From CAWCXF01 sp963799455 (GTDB taxonomy: Bacteria > Pseudomonadota > Alphaproteobacteria > Rhodobacterales > Rhodobacteraceae), in the NCBI GenBank assembly GCA_963799455.1, contig CAWCXF010000001.1, forward strand, positions 1 to 64,000: a DNA stretch of 64,000 nt. The letters run 5' to 3'. Shown in pieces: positions 1 to 7,909 of the stretch. Each line of letters begins with the position of its first letter. Positions within the stretch are counted from its first letter, which is position 1. The translations under genes were made by a program, and so were the position numbers. A model generated the notes under the pieces. The model saw only the letters and a program-made list of their open reading frames with translations, was not told the DNA's origin and did no database searches.

Positions 1-1048
1 GGCTCTGTTGCACGGAACGCCTGAAGGCCGAGCTTCCCCTTTCCCCGCGGCGGTCAGCCGACGGGTCGTGTGACGGGGATGCCGAGCGCGGTATAGCGGT
101 TGAGGATGGCGATGCGGACTTGGAGTTCGGCGGTCTGGCGGTCGAAGTCGCGGGCCATGAGCTTTTGCCCGAGGAGCTTCATGCAGTTCATCTTGGTCTC
201 GGCGCGGCTTCGGCGGTGGTATCCGCTCCATCGGCGCCAGATCGTGCGGCCGAGGCGCTTGATGGCGCGCAGAGCCTCGTTCCTCGCTTCTACGCCGGGG
301 CTGTCCTTCTCCCAAGGCTTGGCATTTCGCCGGGGCGGGATGACAGCGTCCGCGCCGCGGTTCGCGATGGCGTCGCGGCAGCCGCGGGTGTCGTAGGCGC
401 CGTCGGCGGTGACCGAGACGATTGGCTCGTTTGCTGGGATTGGCCGAGCAGGTCCGGTAGCACAGGCCCATCGCCGACGCCGCTGCCGGTGATCTCGACC
501 GCGCGGACCTCGAGTGTCACCTCGTCGACGGCGAGGTGGACCTTTCGCCAGATCCGCTTGCGCGCCCCGCCATGCTTGCGCGCGTGCCATTCCCCCTCGC
601 CTCGGACCTTGATGCCCGTGCTGTCCACGAGCAGGTGCAGCGGGCCGCCGCTGCCCCGGTAGGGCAGCTGAACGGCCAAGGTCTTCTGCCGTCGGCAGAG
701 CGTCGAGAAGTCCGGCACCGGCCAGTCGAGCCCCGCGAACTTCAGAAGGCTGGCGACGAAGCCGGTCGTCTGGCGAAGCGGCAGGCCGAACAGCACCTTG
801 ATCGTCAGGCAAGCCTGGATCGCGGCGTCGCTGTAGACCGGCTGGCCGCCGCGCTTGCCCGATGGCGCCGCGTGCCAGGGCGTCGAAGGGTCGAACCAGA
901 CGGTCAGCGATCCACGCTCACGCAGCGACGCGTTGTAGGCGGACCAGTTCAGGGTGCGGTAGCGCGTCGGGGCAGGCTTGGACATGACGCCCAGCTATGC
1001 CGCTGGACCGGCAATGTGAATCCCAGGCAGGCTTCGTGCAACAAGGCC
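1..1048 (-). mobile_element. IS5-family element, copy 1 (IS5-1)
   Basis: Complete element of 1048 bp. Its right terminus GGCTCTGTTGCACGG begins at base 1, and its left terminus, read on the minus strand, is GGCCTTGTTGCACGAAG ending at 1048. The two ends are imperfect inverted repeats sharing TGTTGCACG. It sits inside the transposase gene of another IS5-family element (1049-1713). Two further copies lie at 6824-7868 and 13667-14705. It differs from the intact copy by a one-base deletion and a few substitutions. The right flank is outside the window, so a target duplication cannot be checked. Confidence 0.9.
54..985 (-). pseudogene. IS5-family transposase, frameshifted
   Basis: Same protein family as the intact 310-aa transposase at 13725-14657: start MSKPAPTRYRTLNW at 985 and end at 54. 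The catalytic DDE residues correspond to D121, D195 and E263 of the intact copy. Near position 440 one G is missing compared with the intact copy (GGCCA-ATCCC instead of GGCCAGATCCC), so the frame breaks at about codon 182, between the first and second catalytic aspartates. The two reading frames on either side are otherwise complete. Unless the break is a sequencing error or is bypassed, this copy gives no functional transposase. Confidence 0.88.
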
Positions 1049-1670
1049 ACGGGCACCCCATCGCGCGCCTCGGCCCAGGCCCGGATGCGGTCGCTGTCGT
1101 AGCCCTTGTCGCCCAGAAGAGCCGCCGGTGCGGGCAGGTCGTCGCCCATCACGAGGTCGAAGCCGCGGTGATCGGAGGTCTGGCCGGGCGTGACATCCGC
1201 TCGCATCGGAAGGCCCCACGCATTGACCCGGAGGTGGATCTCGGTCGTGAGGCCACCGCGCGAGCGGCCAAGACCCTGGCGCGCAGAGCTCCCGCCCCTT
1301 CTTCGGCGCCCCCGCGGCGTGCCGATGCGCCCGCACGATGGTGCTGTCGACCATCCGCAGCCGGTCCGGCGCAGGCTCGATCTTGGCCGCGCCCTCGTTC
1401 AGCGCCTCCAGGATCGCCTCCCACAGCCCCACCAGCGTCCAGCGCCGGAACTGGCGGTAGACGCTGGACCACTTGCCCTCACTCTTCGGGCAGGTCGCGC
1501 CAGGCGCTGCCGGTCCGCGCGATCCAGAACACCCCATCCAGCACCCGGCGGTGGTCGCCAGCAGGCCGCCCCTGCGGCGCACGCACTCCGCGCAAGAACG
1601 GCTCGAAGAACGCCCACTCCGCGTCCGACATCAGACCACGCGCCATGACCGCCTCCCAGCCAACCATCAC
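1049..1670 (-). pseudogene. IS5-family transposase remnant, truncated and frameshifted
   Basis: Three consecutive minus-strand frames together give an IS5/IS427-type transposase N-terminal half. The first part (from 1670) reads ARGLMSDAEWAFFEPFL and then TGSAWRDLPEE. The second reads WSSVYRQFRRWTLVGLWE with the first catalytic motif RMVDSTIVRAHRHAAG. The third reads PGQTSDHRGFDLVM with LLGDKGYDSDRIR, which carries the second catalytic Asp. At least two frameshifts separate these blocks. The C-terminal part with the catalytic Glu is missing because IS5-1 is inserted at 1048. It is a clear pseudogene of a transposase unrelated in sequence to the three IS5 copies named here. Confidence 0.85.
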
Positions 1671-1713
1671 TCAGCTAGCGAGGACGTTCAGAAGGCTTTT
1701 GTCAACACGGCCT
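1049..1713 (-). mobile_element. Truncated second IS5-family element (IS427-like end)
   Basis: Remnant of a different IS5-family element. Its outer end, read on the minus strand from about 1713, is GGCCGTGTTGACAAAAGCC, typical of IS5-superfamily termini. The other end is cut by IS5-1 at 1048. The only coding content is the broken transposase at 1049-1670. Confidence 0.7.
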
Positions 1714-1726
1714 AGTCCTCTAATCG

Positions 1727-2032
1727 TCAGTTTCTTTGGCTGAACCTATGGTCACTGTCGCCCTGAAACCCCCGGCCACAGACGGGCTCCAGGGAGGGGC
1801 GCTCGGCGTCCTCGAAAAGGTCGGCGTAGCATCGTGCGTCGCGGGCCTGCCGATCGAACTGCTCGGCCAGGCGCTGGGCGGCCTGGACCGTCGGCAGGCG
1901 GCTGCCCTCAACGGGGGCGTCGAGGCTGGCGAGCTGGAGCATCACCGTCGCGTCCTCGTCGTAGCGCTCGGCGGCGACGGCGTAGATGTTGCGGAGGGTG
2001 GCGAGGTCGGCGTGGGTCAGGGTTCGGGGCAT
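1727..2032 (-). CDS. Hypothetical protein, 101 aa
   Basis: No family recognised. The protein starts MPRTLTHADLATLRNIYAVA and is rich in Ala, Asp and Arg, with no signal peptide or membrane segment. It is the last of four same-strand small genes (hicA, hicB, an 82-aa gene, then this one), separated from the 82-aa gene by 66 bp. Its C-terminus ends a few bases from the outer end of the IS5 remnant at about 1713, so the last residues may have been altered by that insertion. The long opposite-strand frame over the same bases has no recognisable domain. Confidence 0.5.
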   Translation of the reverse strand: MPRTLTHADLATLRNIYAVAAERYDEDATVMLQLASLDAPVEGSRLPTVQAAQRLAEQFDRQARDARCYADLFEDAERPSLEPVCGRGFQGDSDHRFSQRN

Positions 2033-2098
2033 GGGGGTTCTTTCTGCTCGTCCATCCGAAGAGGATGGTGGGGGCGATCACCGCCCCCTCGCGATGCG

Positions 2099-2347
2099 TC
2101 AGCGGGCGGCTGCAGCGTACTCGCCCTCGGCGAGCACCTGGTCGGAGATCTCGCGCAACTGCGCTGCGAACCGCTGGGCGGTCTCAGCTTCCGCCCACGT
2201 CGGACTGGTCAGGCGAGCTTGTTCGTCGGCTGCGGTGGCGTCGAGGCGCCTGAGGATCGTGCGGATCTCGTCAACCGCGAGAGCGTGCGCGGTCCTGGCC
2301 TTGGCCTCCCGGATCATGGCGTTGGCAAGGGGGGCAACGGTGGGCAT
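2099..2347 (-). CDS. Hypothetical protein, 82 aa, downstream of hicB
   Basis: Small soluble protein (MPTVAPLANAMIREAK...), predicted mostly helical, with no recognised domain. It begins 15 bp after the hicB stop, preceded by a GGGACC-type ribosome-binding site, which suggests co-transcription with hicAB. A role in the toxin-antitoxin locus is only guilt by association. Confidence 0.5.
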   Translation of the reverse strand: MPTVAPLANAMIREAKARTAHALAVDEIRTILRRLDATAADEQARLTSPTWAEAETAQRFAAQLREISDQVLAEGEYAAAAR

Positions 2348-2362
2348 CGTCTCGGTCCCCTA

Positions 2363-2632
2363 CTATGCAGCGTCGGCGGCAGGCGCCGGGACCGTCGCTT
2401 GCAGAAGCGCGAGACGACCACGCGCCAAATCCTCGGCCGTGGGTTCGCCGGGCTCAGGCAGCGGTTCGCCCTCCGAGACGGAGTGCCAGATCACTTCCTG
2501 CAAGCCGGTGGCGGCGTCGGTGAGCGCGGCCAGCTCGGTGTGGCCCTGGCCATTGACGCCAGCGCCGATGACCTCGGCTGCATATTGGCCGGTCTCGTCC
2601 CGCTCCACGATGGTGGCAAAGTAGGTCTGCAT
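2363..2632 (-). CDS. hicB: HicB-family antitoxin
   Basis: 89-aa protein beginning MQTYFATIVERDETGQY, the N-terminal beta-strand pattern of HicB antitoxins (partial RNase-H fold). It lies directly downstream of a hicA-type toxin gene, whose TAG stop merges into its Shine-Dalgarno (TAGGAGGG), nine bases before the ATG. HicB proteins bind and neutralise HicA and usually repress the operon. A C-terminal DNA-binding domain is not obvious: the tail is Pro/Ala-rich, so autoregulation may be weak or rely on another factor. Identification rests on the N-terminal pattern and on pairing with hicA. Confidence 0.72.
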   Translation of the reverse strand: MQTYFATIVERDETGQYAAEVIGAGVNGQGHTELAALTDAATGLQEVIWHSVSEGEPLPEPGEPTAEDLARGRLALLQATVPAPAADAA

Positions 2633-2641
2633 GATGCCCTC

Positions 2642-2821
2642 CTAGGTAAGCCTGACACCGGTCTGGCGCTGGATTGCGCGGACCGTGCCGGGTGCGATCT
2701 CGCGATGGCGAGGCAGCGTCGAGACACGAACACCATTCCGATAGATTAGCGTGTGGCTTGCGCCTTCGATAAGATCCAATCCCGCCGCCTTGAGCTTCTT
2801 CTCGATGTCCCAGCGCTTCAT
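2642..2821 (-). CDS. hicA: HicA-family mRNA interferase toxin, 59 aa
   Basis: A short gene: MKRWDIEKKLKAAGLDLIEG, then ASHTLIYRNGVRVSTLPRHR, then EIAPGTVRAIQRQTGV. The SHxxY-type segment with His23, the LPRHREIxxGTxRxI block and the length match HicA double-stranded-RNA-binding-fold ribonucleases, in which this His is catalytic. It is first in a minus-strand unit, with hicB nine bases downstream. The shared upstream region (2822-2907) also drives the divergent resolvase-like gene. This is the usual hicA-hicB order. Confidence 0.82.
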   Translation of the reverse strand: MKRWDIEKKLKAAGLDLIEGASHTLIYRNGVRVSTLPRHREIAPGTVRAIQRQTGVRLT

Positions 2822-2907
2822 GGGTCAGTCCATTCAGTCGTCAGTTGCTTGGAGGCCGTTGGCGGATTGACACATAGTGAGACTTTTGGAACAGGTCAAC
2901 GATTGTC

Positions 2908-3390
2908 ATGCACAAAAGTCCGGTCTATGTGTCCGGTATGTCCGACGGATCGACGTTCGCCTATGGCTATCGACGCAGCAGTGACGACCTCGCCGCCTTC
3001 GGCGCGGGCAAGCGCGTCTACATCGACCATGACACGCGACGCATCGAGCGCCGGCGCCTCCTCGACGACGTGCGGCCGAGCGATACCGTCTGCGTCCTCT
3101 ACATCCGCGACCTCGGCGGTGCGCCCGTGGCCGACCGGCAATGGCTGGAGCGGCTGAGCGAGAAGGGCGTCACGGTGATCGAGACCCGCCCAGAGAAGCC
3201 GCCGAGGCCGATGGGTCGGCCGAAGGCGATCCCCGCAGACGATGCGACGCGCGCGCGCCTGTCGGCGGTGTGGCTCGATGGGACGCGCTCGCTCGCCGAT
3301 CGGATGCAGTCCGTCGCGGACATCCTGGGCGGGCCTGTGTCCCGGCAATCCCTGTACCGGGCTCTCGGGAAGCCCGGCCAGCCCAAGTAG
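2908..3390 (+). CDS. Resolvase-like protein (divergent serine-recombinase fold)
   Basis: 160 aa. The N-terminal half (FAYGYRRSS near residues 17-25, PSDTVCVLYIRDLGG near 67-81, then a KGVTVIE strand) follows the spacing of serine-recombinase catalytic domains. It lacks the usual YxRVS nucleophile motif and the RLDRLGR motif. The C-terminus (GRPKAIPADD, later SRQSLYRALGKP) resembles the Hin-type helix-turn-helix. Start could be 2908 or Met at 2938. It ends 6 bp before fic, so the two are probably one transcript. It may be a catalytically inactive, DNA-binding relative of resolvases. Function is not known. Confidence 0.55.
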   Translation: MHKSPVYVSGMSDGSTFAYGYRRSSDDLAAFGAGKRVYIDHDTRRIERRRLLDDVRPSDTVCVLYIRDLGGAPVADRQWLERLSEKGVTVIETRPEKPPRPMGRPKAIPADDATRARLSAVWLDGTRSLADRMQSVADILGGPVSRQSLYRALGKPGQPK

Positions 3391-3396
3391 GGAGCG

Positions 3397-4206
3397 ATGA
3401 GGATGCCCAACAAGCCCGGCGTTGAGGCCAAGCTGGCGCGGCTGCGCGCCCTGCGCGCCACGATGGTCCCAGGCGGGCTCGACGGGATCGAGCGCGCTCA
3501 GCGCATCGACGTGACCTACTCCTCCAACGCCCTCGAGGGGAACACGCTCACCGCCGGCGAGACCGCCTCGGTGATCGAGCACGGTCTCACCGTGGGCGGC
3601 AAGCCGCTGCGCGACCACCTCGAGGCTGTTGACCACGCCCGCGCGCTGGACTGGATTGCCGAGGTCGCGCAGGACGCCTCGCGCCCCCTCGCTGAGGCCG
3701 ACATCCGCCAGCTGCACGGGCTCGTCGTGGCGGGCTCGGCCCCCGGGATCGCGGGCCGCTACGCCGCCGGTCGGCGCTACGTGAACACCGACGCCGGCGC
3801 CTTCGTGTTTCCCCCACCCGCGACCGTGCCGGGCCTGATGGGCGACTTCGCACGCTGGCTCACGGACGCTCCCGCCGGCGCCGTGGGTGCGCCCCGCACG
3901 GCCTTTGAGGCGCACCGCCGGCTGGTGGCGATCCACCCCTTCGACGACGGCAACGGGCGCACGGCGCGGCTGCTGATGAACCTCGTGCTGATGCGGGCAG
4001 GCTACCCGCCCGTGGCCGTGCGCCCCGAGCACCGCGCGGTCTACCTCGCCGCCCTCGAGCGCGATCAGGCCATCGGCGATGCCGAGCCGTTCCACGCCCT
4101 GATGCACGAGCGGCTCGACGCCACGCTCGACCTCTACCTCGACGCGGCCCGGCACGCTCAGCCGCGCCCGAGCGCCGCTCCGCCGCCGAGCGGCCCGAGG
4201 ATGTGA
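3397..4206 (+). CDS. Fic-domain protein (predicted AMP-transferase) with N-terminal self-inhibition motif
   Basis: 269 aa. The catalytic Fic motif HPFDDGNGRTAR starts at about residue 180 and is complete (catalytic His, phosphate-binding GNGR). Near residues 43-48 the sequence SNALEG fits the (S/T)xxxE(G/N) inhibitory helix, so this looks like a class II Fic protein that blocks its own ATP site through Glu47. Fic enzymes transfer AMP or other phosphate-containing groups to target proteins. No separate antitoxin gene is needed in this class. It sits 6 bp downstream of the resolvase-like gene. IS110-A lies 86 bp after its stop. The target cannot be inferred. Confidence 0.88.
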   Translation: MRMPNKPGVEAKLARLRALRATMVPGGLDGIERAQRIDVTYSSNALEGNTLTAGETASVIEHGLTVGGKPLRDHLEAVDHARALDWIAEVAQDASRPLAEADIRQLHGLVVAGSAPGIAGRYAAGRRYVNTDAGAFVFPPPATVPGLMGDFARWLTDAPAGAVGAPRTAFEAHRRLVAIHPFDDGNGRTARLLMNLVLMRAGYPPVAVRPEHRAVYLAALERDQAIGDAEPFHALMHERLDATLDLYLDAARHAQPRPSAAPPPSGPRM

Positions 4207-4292
4207 GAGGATGCCGGCGGAGCATCGGTAAGCTCAGAGAGGAGGGCTGAACTTGGCTGCGCAGGATCTCGATTTGCCGACGGCATGGGCCT

Positions 4293-5455
4293 TGATGGTG
4301 TGACCGCCCCCCGACGGCATCTGGTGTGCCAGAGTGGGTCAGCGACGATCCACGGGAGGGAGCGGTCATGTCGGAGATTATCACGGTCGGGCTCGATCTG
4401 GCGAAGAACGTGTTTCAGGTGCACGGCGCGGACGCCTCGGGACGGGCAATGCTGCGCAGGAAGCTGCGGCGCGCGCAGGTCCTGGAATTCTTCGGCCAAC
4501 TCGAGCCCTGCACCGTCGCGATGGAGGCCTGCGGCGGCGCTCACTTCTGGGGCCGGGAGATCGGCAAGCTGGGCCATGAGGTGCGGCTGATCCCGCCGGC
4601 CTATGTGAACCCTTCATTCGGCGGCAGAAGAACGACGCGGCGGATGCCGAAGCCATCTGCGAGGCGGCGCAGCGGCCGAACATGCGCTTCGTACCCGTGA
4701 AGAGCGAGGAGACGCAGGGCGCGGCGTCGGTGTTCCGCGTGCGCGAGCTGCTCATTCGGCAGCGCACGCAGACGATCAACGCGCTCCGCGGGCATCTGAC
4801 GGAGTTCGGCGAGGTGGTGCCGCAGGGGGCCTCGAACGCCCGTCGGCTGATCGCGCTGGTCGAGGCACCGGAGAGCGGCTTGCAGGACGCGGCTCGGGCG
4901 ACACTGAAGGTCCTGGTCGAGGGGCTCCGCCACCTGGAAGAGCGGATCGCGGAGTTGGATGCCGAGATCGCGCGTCGGGCCCGCGAGGACGAGACCGCGC
5001 GGCGGCTGATGACCGTGCCCGGCATCGGCCCGCTCATCGCCACGGCGTTGGCCACGCTGGCCCCGCCGCCGGAGACGTTCCGCCGGGCCCGTGACTTCGC
5101 GGCGTGGCTCGGCCTCACGCCGAGGCAGCATTCCACGGGTGGCAAGCAGCGCCTCGGGGCGACGACGAAGATGGGCGAGCGATCGCTGCGGCGTCTGCTG
5201 ATCCTCGGGGCCAACAGCGTCATCATCAAAAGGCGCGTCCATGCCTCCGCCCGGCCCGGCACCTGGCTGGGCAGGATGCTCGCCCGCGAGCCAGGGATGC
5301 TGGTGCAGGTGGCGCTGGCCAACAAGATGGCGCGGATCGTCTGGGCCCTGATGGCCCAGGGCGGCGTCTACAAGGCTCCGGTCGCGGCGGCGTAAGCCGT
5401 CCGCGGTCGCGAGGCGCAGGACGCGGAGAGGGCGAGGAGCGGTATGGCGCAGCAG
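4293..5455 (+). mobile_element. IS110/IS1111-type element, copy A, truncated at the right end
   Basis: The left end TGATGGTGTGACCGCCCCCC begins at 4293 directly after GGCCT, the five outer bases of the IS5 left terminus. The right non-coding end stops at 5455 (GCGCAGCAG), 60 bp after the transposase stop, where GGCCT and copy B follow. The remaining ~200 bp of right end seen in copies B, C and D is absent, so copy A also lacks the presumed guide-RNA region. It is visibly diverged from the other three copies and therefore the oldest. Confidence 0.85.
4368..5395 (+). pseudogene. IS110-family transposase, frameshifted (copy A)
   Basis: Homologous over its full length to the 342-aa transposase of copies B-D. 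It starts MSEIITVGLDLAKNVFQVHG and ends KAPVAAA. A one-base deletion near 4610 (after AYVNP) breaks the frame just before the KNDAADAE motif that carries the third and fourth acidic residues of the RuvC-like site. The downstream frame is intact to 5395 and retains the Ser region QHSTGGK. There are many substitutions relative to the other copies, so the break is likely real decay. Confidence 0.88.
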
Positions 5456-5535
5456 GGCCTTGATGGTGTGACCGCCCCCCGACGGCATCTGTTGTGCCAA
5501 GGTGGGTCAGCGACGATCCACGGAGGGGAGCGGTC

Positions 5536-6564
5536 ATGTCGGAGATTATCACGGTCGGGCTCGATCTGGCGAAGAATGTGTTCCAAGTGCATGGGGCGGA
5601 CGGCTCGGGGCGGGCGGTGCTGCGCAGGAAGCTGCGGCGCGCGCAGGTGCTGGAGTTCTTCGGCCAGCTCGGGCCCTGCACCGTCGCGATGGAGGCCTGC
5701 GGCGGGGCTCACTTCTGGGGTCGCGAGATCGGCAAGCTGGGCCACGAGGTGCGGCTGATCCCGCCGGCCTATGTGAAGCCGTTTGTCCGGCGGCAGAAGA
5801 ACGATGCGGCGGATGCCGAAGCCATCTGCGAGGCGGCGCAGCGGCCGAACATGCGCTTCGTACCCGTGAAGAGCGAGGAGACGCAGGGCGCGGCGTCGGT
5901 GTTCCGCGTGCGCGAGCTGCTCATTCGGCAGCGCACGCAGACGATCAACGCGCTGCGCGGGCATCTGACGGAGTTCGGGGAGGTCGTCTCTCAAGGGGCC
6001 TGGAACGTGCGCCGGCTGGTTGCGCTGGTCGAGATGCCGGACAGCGACCTGCCGGATGCGGCCCGGGCGACGCTGCAAGTCCTGGTCGAAGGACTGCGCC
6101 ACCTCGAGGAGCGCATCGCCACGCTGGACGCCGAGATCGCCCGCCGGGCGCGCGAGGACGAGACCGCACGGCGGCTGATGACGATCCCCGGGATCGGCCC
6201 GCTGATCGCCACGGCGCTGGCCACGCTCGCCCCGCCGCCCGAGACGTTCGGCAAGGCACGCGACTTCGCGGCGTGGCTCGGCCTCACGCCGAGGCAGCAT
6301 TCCACCGGAGGCAAGCAGCGGCTCGGGGCGACGACGAAGATGGGGGAGCGCTCGCTCAGGCGCCTGCTGATCATCGGGGCCAACAGCGTCATCATCAAGC
6401 GGCACGTGCACGCCGCCGCCAAGCCGGGCACGTGGCTGGGCAGGATGCTCGCGTGCAAGCCGGGGATGCTGGTGCGGGTGGCGCTCGCGAACAAGATGGC
6501 GCGGATCGTCTGGGCCCTGATGGCCCGGGGCGGCGTCTACAGGGCTCCGGTCGCGGCGGCGTAG
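5536..6564 (+). CDS. IS110-family transposase (copy B)
   Basis: 342 aa, intact. The N-terminal RuvC-like DEDD domain carries D10 (VGLDLAKN), E53 (AMEACGG), and D90/D93 (KNDAADAE). A coiled helical linker near residues 170-210 is followed by the Transposase_20 domain, with IPGIGPLIA near 217 and probable nucleophile S256 in QHSTGGKQR. IS110-family enzymes recombine donor and target DNA guided by a bridge RNA. A GGAGGGGAGCGG ribosome-binding site lies just upstream. The encoded protein appears identical to copies C and D, which argues for recent transposition; at DNA level B differs from C and D at one seen position (GGCGCTCGCG versus GGCACTCGCG). Confidence 0.92.
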   Translation: MSEIITVGLDLAKNVFQVHGADGSGRAVLRRKLRRAQVLEFFGQLGPCTVAMEACGGAHFWGREIGKLGHEVRLIPPAYVKPFVRRQKNDAADAEAICEAAQRPNMRFVPVKSEETQGAASVFRVRELLIRQRTQTINALRGHLTEFGEVVSQGAWNVRRLVALVEMPDSDLPDAARATLQVLVEGLRHLEERIATLDAEIARRAREDETARRLMTIPGIGPLIATALATLAPPPETFGKARDFAAWLGLTPRQHSTGGKQRLGATTKMGERSLRRLLIIGANSVIIKRHVHAAAKPGTWLGRMLACKPGMLVRVALANKMARIVWALMARGGVYRAPVAAA

Positions 6565-6823
6565 AGCCGCTCGCGGTCGCGAGGCGTCGGAGCACAAGAG
6601 GGCAAGGAGCGGTATGGCGCAGCAGTCGTGAGACGGGATCGGGACACCCAGCCTGCAACAAAGTGCCTTCGAGCACGCGGCTTTGATCTGGACCCGATCC
6701 TCGACCACCACACGGGCCCGCGGCATGACGATGGCCGCATCACGAGGCCGGATACATGTCAGCACCCGACGGCGCGTCAGTCCAAGCTTCGACGATCCCT
6801 CTTGCGCATGGGGCGGTTATACA
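6565..6823 (+). ncRNA. Candidate bridge RNA in the right end of IS110-B
   Basis: 258 non-coding bases lie between the transposase stop and the element end. In the IS1111 subgroup the bridge RNA is encoded in this position. At 6663-6676 a GTGC-loop-GCAC hairpin is flanked on its 5' side by TGCAACAAA (6654-6662) and on its 3' side by GCGGCTTTGATC (6677-6688). TGCAACAA is the reverse complement of TTGTTGCA in the IS5 terminus used as target. GGCTTTG resembles the other half (GGCCTTG / GGCTCTG). A second GC-rich stem (GCGGC/GCCGC, about 6720-6740) is followed by GGATACATGTC, which shares ATACATG with the element's own right end. Exact RNA limits and expression are not visible. Confidence 0.55.
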
Positions 6824-7868
6824 TGTTGCACGAAGCCTGCCTGGGATTCACATTGCCGGTCCAGCGGCATAGCTGGGCGTCATGTCCAAGCCTGCCCCGA
6901 CGCGCTACCGCACCCTGAACTGGTCCGCCTACAACGCGTCGCTGCGTGAGCGTGGATCGCTGACCGTCTGGTTCGACCCTTCGACGCCCTGGCACGCGGC
7001 GCCATCGGGCAAGCGCGGCGGCCAGCCGGTCTACAGCGACGCCGCGATCCAGGCTTGCCTGACGATCAAGGTGCTGTTCGGCCTGCCGCTTCGCCAGACG
7101 ACCGGCTTCGTCGCGAGCCTTCTGAAGTTCGCGGGGCTCGACTGGCCGGTGCCGGACTTCTCGACGCTCTGCCGACGGCAGAAGACCTTGGCCGTTCAGC
7201 TGCCCTACCGGGGCAGCGGCGGCCCGCTGCACCTGCTCGTGGACAGCACGGGCATCAAGGTCCGAGGCGAGGGGGAATGGCACGCGCGCAAGCATGGCGG
7301 GGCGCGCAGACGGATCTGGCGAAAGGTCCACCTCGCCGTCGACGAGGTGACACTCGAGGTCCGCGCGGTCGAGATCACCGGCAGCGGCGTCGGCGATGGG
7401 CCTGTGCTACCGGACCTGCTCGGCCAGAATCCCAGCAAACGAGCCAATCGTCTCGGTCACCGCCGACGGCGCCTACGACACCCGCGGCTGCCGCGACGCC
7501 ATCGCGAACCGCGGCGCGGACGCTGTCATCCCGCCCCGGCGAAATGCCAAGCCTTGGGAGAAGGACAGCCCCGGCGTAGAAGCGAGGAACGAGGCTCTGC
7601 GCGCCATCAAGCGCCTCGGCCGCACGATCTGGCGCCGATGGAGCGGATACCACCGCCGAAGCCGCGCCGAGACCAAGATGAACTGCATGAAGCTCCTCGG
7701 GCAAAAGCTCATGGCCCGCGACTTCGACCGCCAGACCGCCGAACTCCAAGTCCGCATCGCCATCCTCAACCGCTATACCGCGCTCGGCATCCCCGTCACA
7801 CGACCCGTCGGCTGACCGCCGCGGGGAAAGGGGAAGCTCGGCCTTCAGGCGTTCCGTGCAACAGAGCC
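6824..7868 (+). mobile_element. IS5-family element, copy 2 (IS5-2), left terminus split by IS110-B
   Basis: The body runs from TGTTGCACGAAGCCTG at 6824 to ...CGTGCAACAGAGCC at 7868. Its five outermost left bases (GGCCT) are displaced to 5456-5460 by IS110-B. Adding them gives 1050 bp, one more than copy 3 because of a single inserted A. The right terminus is intact. The bases outside both ends do not form an obvious target duplication. Confidence 0.88.
6882..7815 (+). pseudogene. IS5-family transposase, frameshifted (copy 2)
   Basis: Identical in outline to the intact 310-aa copy at 13725-14657 but with one extra A at about 7430 (GGCCAGAATCCC instead of GGCCAGATCCC). The frame is lost at codon 182-183. 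The remaining C-terminal half, with the second Asp and the Glu of the DDE site, is readable in the next frame to 7815. Copy 1 has a one-base deletion at exactly the same place. Confidence 0.88.
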
Positions 7869-7909
7869 GGGTCTAGAGGCCAACGGAACGGACCCGAGGC
7901 TGGCGGCGC

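Larger units (their letters stand above)
5461..6823 (+). mobile_element. IS110/IS1111-type element, copy B, complete (1363 bp)
   Basis: Left end TGATGGTGTGACC at 5461; right end ...GGGGCGGTTATACA at 6823. Subterminal inverted repeats are visible: GTGTGACCGCCCC near the left end and GTATAACCGCCCC on the opposite strand at the right end. Subterminal rather than terminal repeats are the hallmark of the IS1111 subgroup. Left flank GGCCT (5456-5460) plus right flank TGTTGCACGAAG (from 6824) reconstitute the IS5-2 left terminus. TG occurs at both junctions and could be the two-base recombination core. Copies C and D have the same 1363-bp length. Confidence 0.9.

Noticed and set aside
1..1048. A composite transposon bounded by IS5-1 and IS5-2 carrying hicAB, fic and neighbours
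   Set aside because: The two copies are in inverted orientation and could in principle bound such a unit, but both transposases are frameshifted, no target duplication is visible, and IS5-1 sits inside another element, so the claim is not supported by the window.
1736..2749. A 337-codon plus-strand open frame
   Set aside because: It lies antisense to hicB and two small genes that have proper starts, ribosome-binding sites and spacing; no domain is visible in it.
6616..6823. The ~205-bp sequence seen three times as an independent small repeat or miniature element
   Set aside because: Element lengths (1363 bp in B, C and D) and the IS5 reconstruction show it is the right end of the IS110 element, not a separate repeat.
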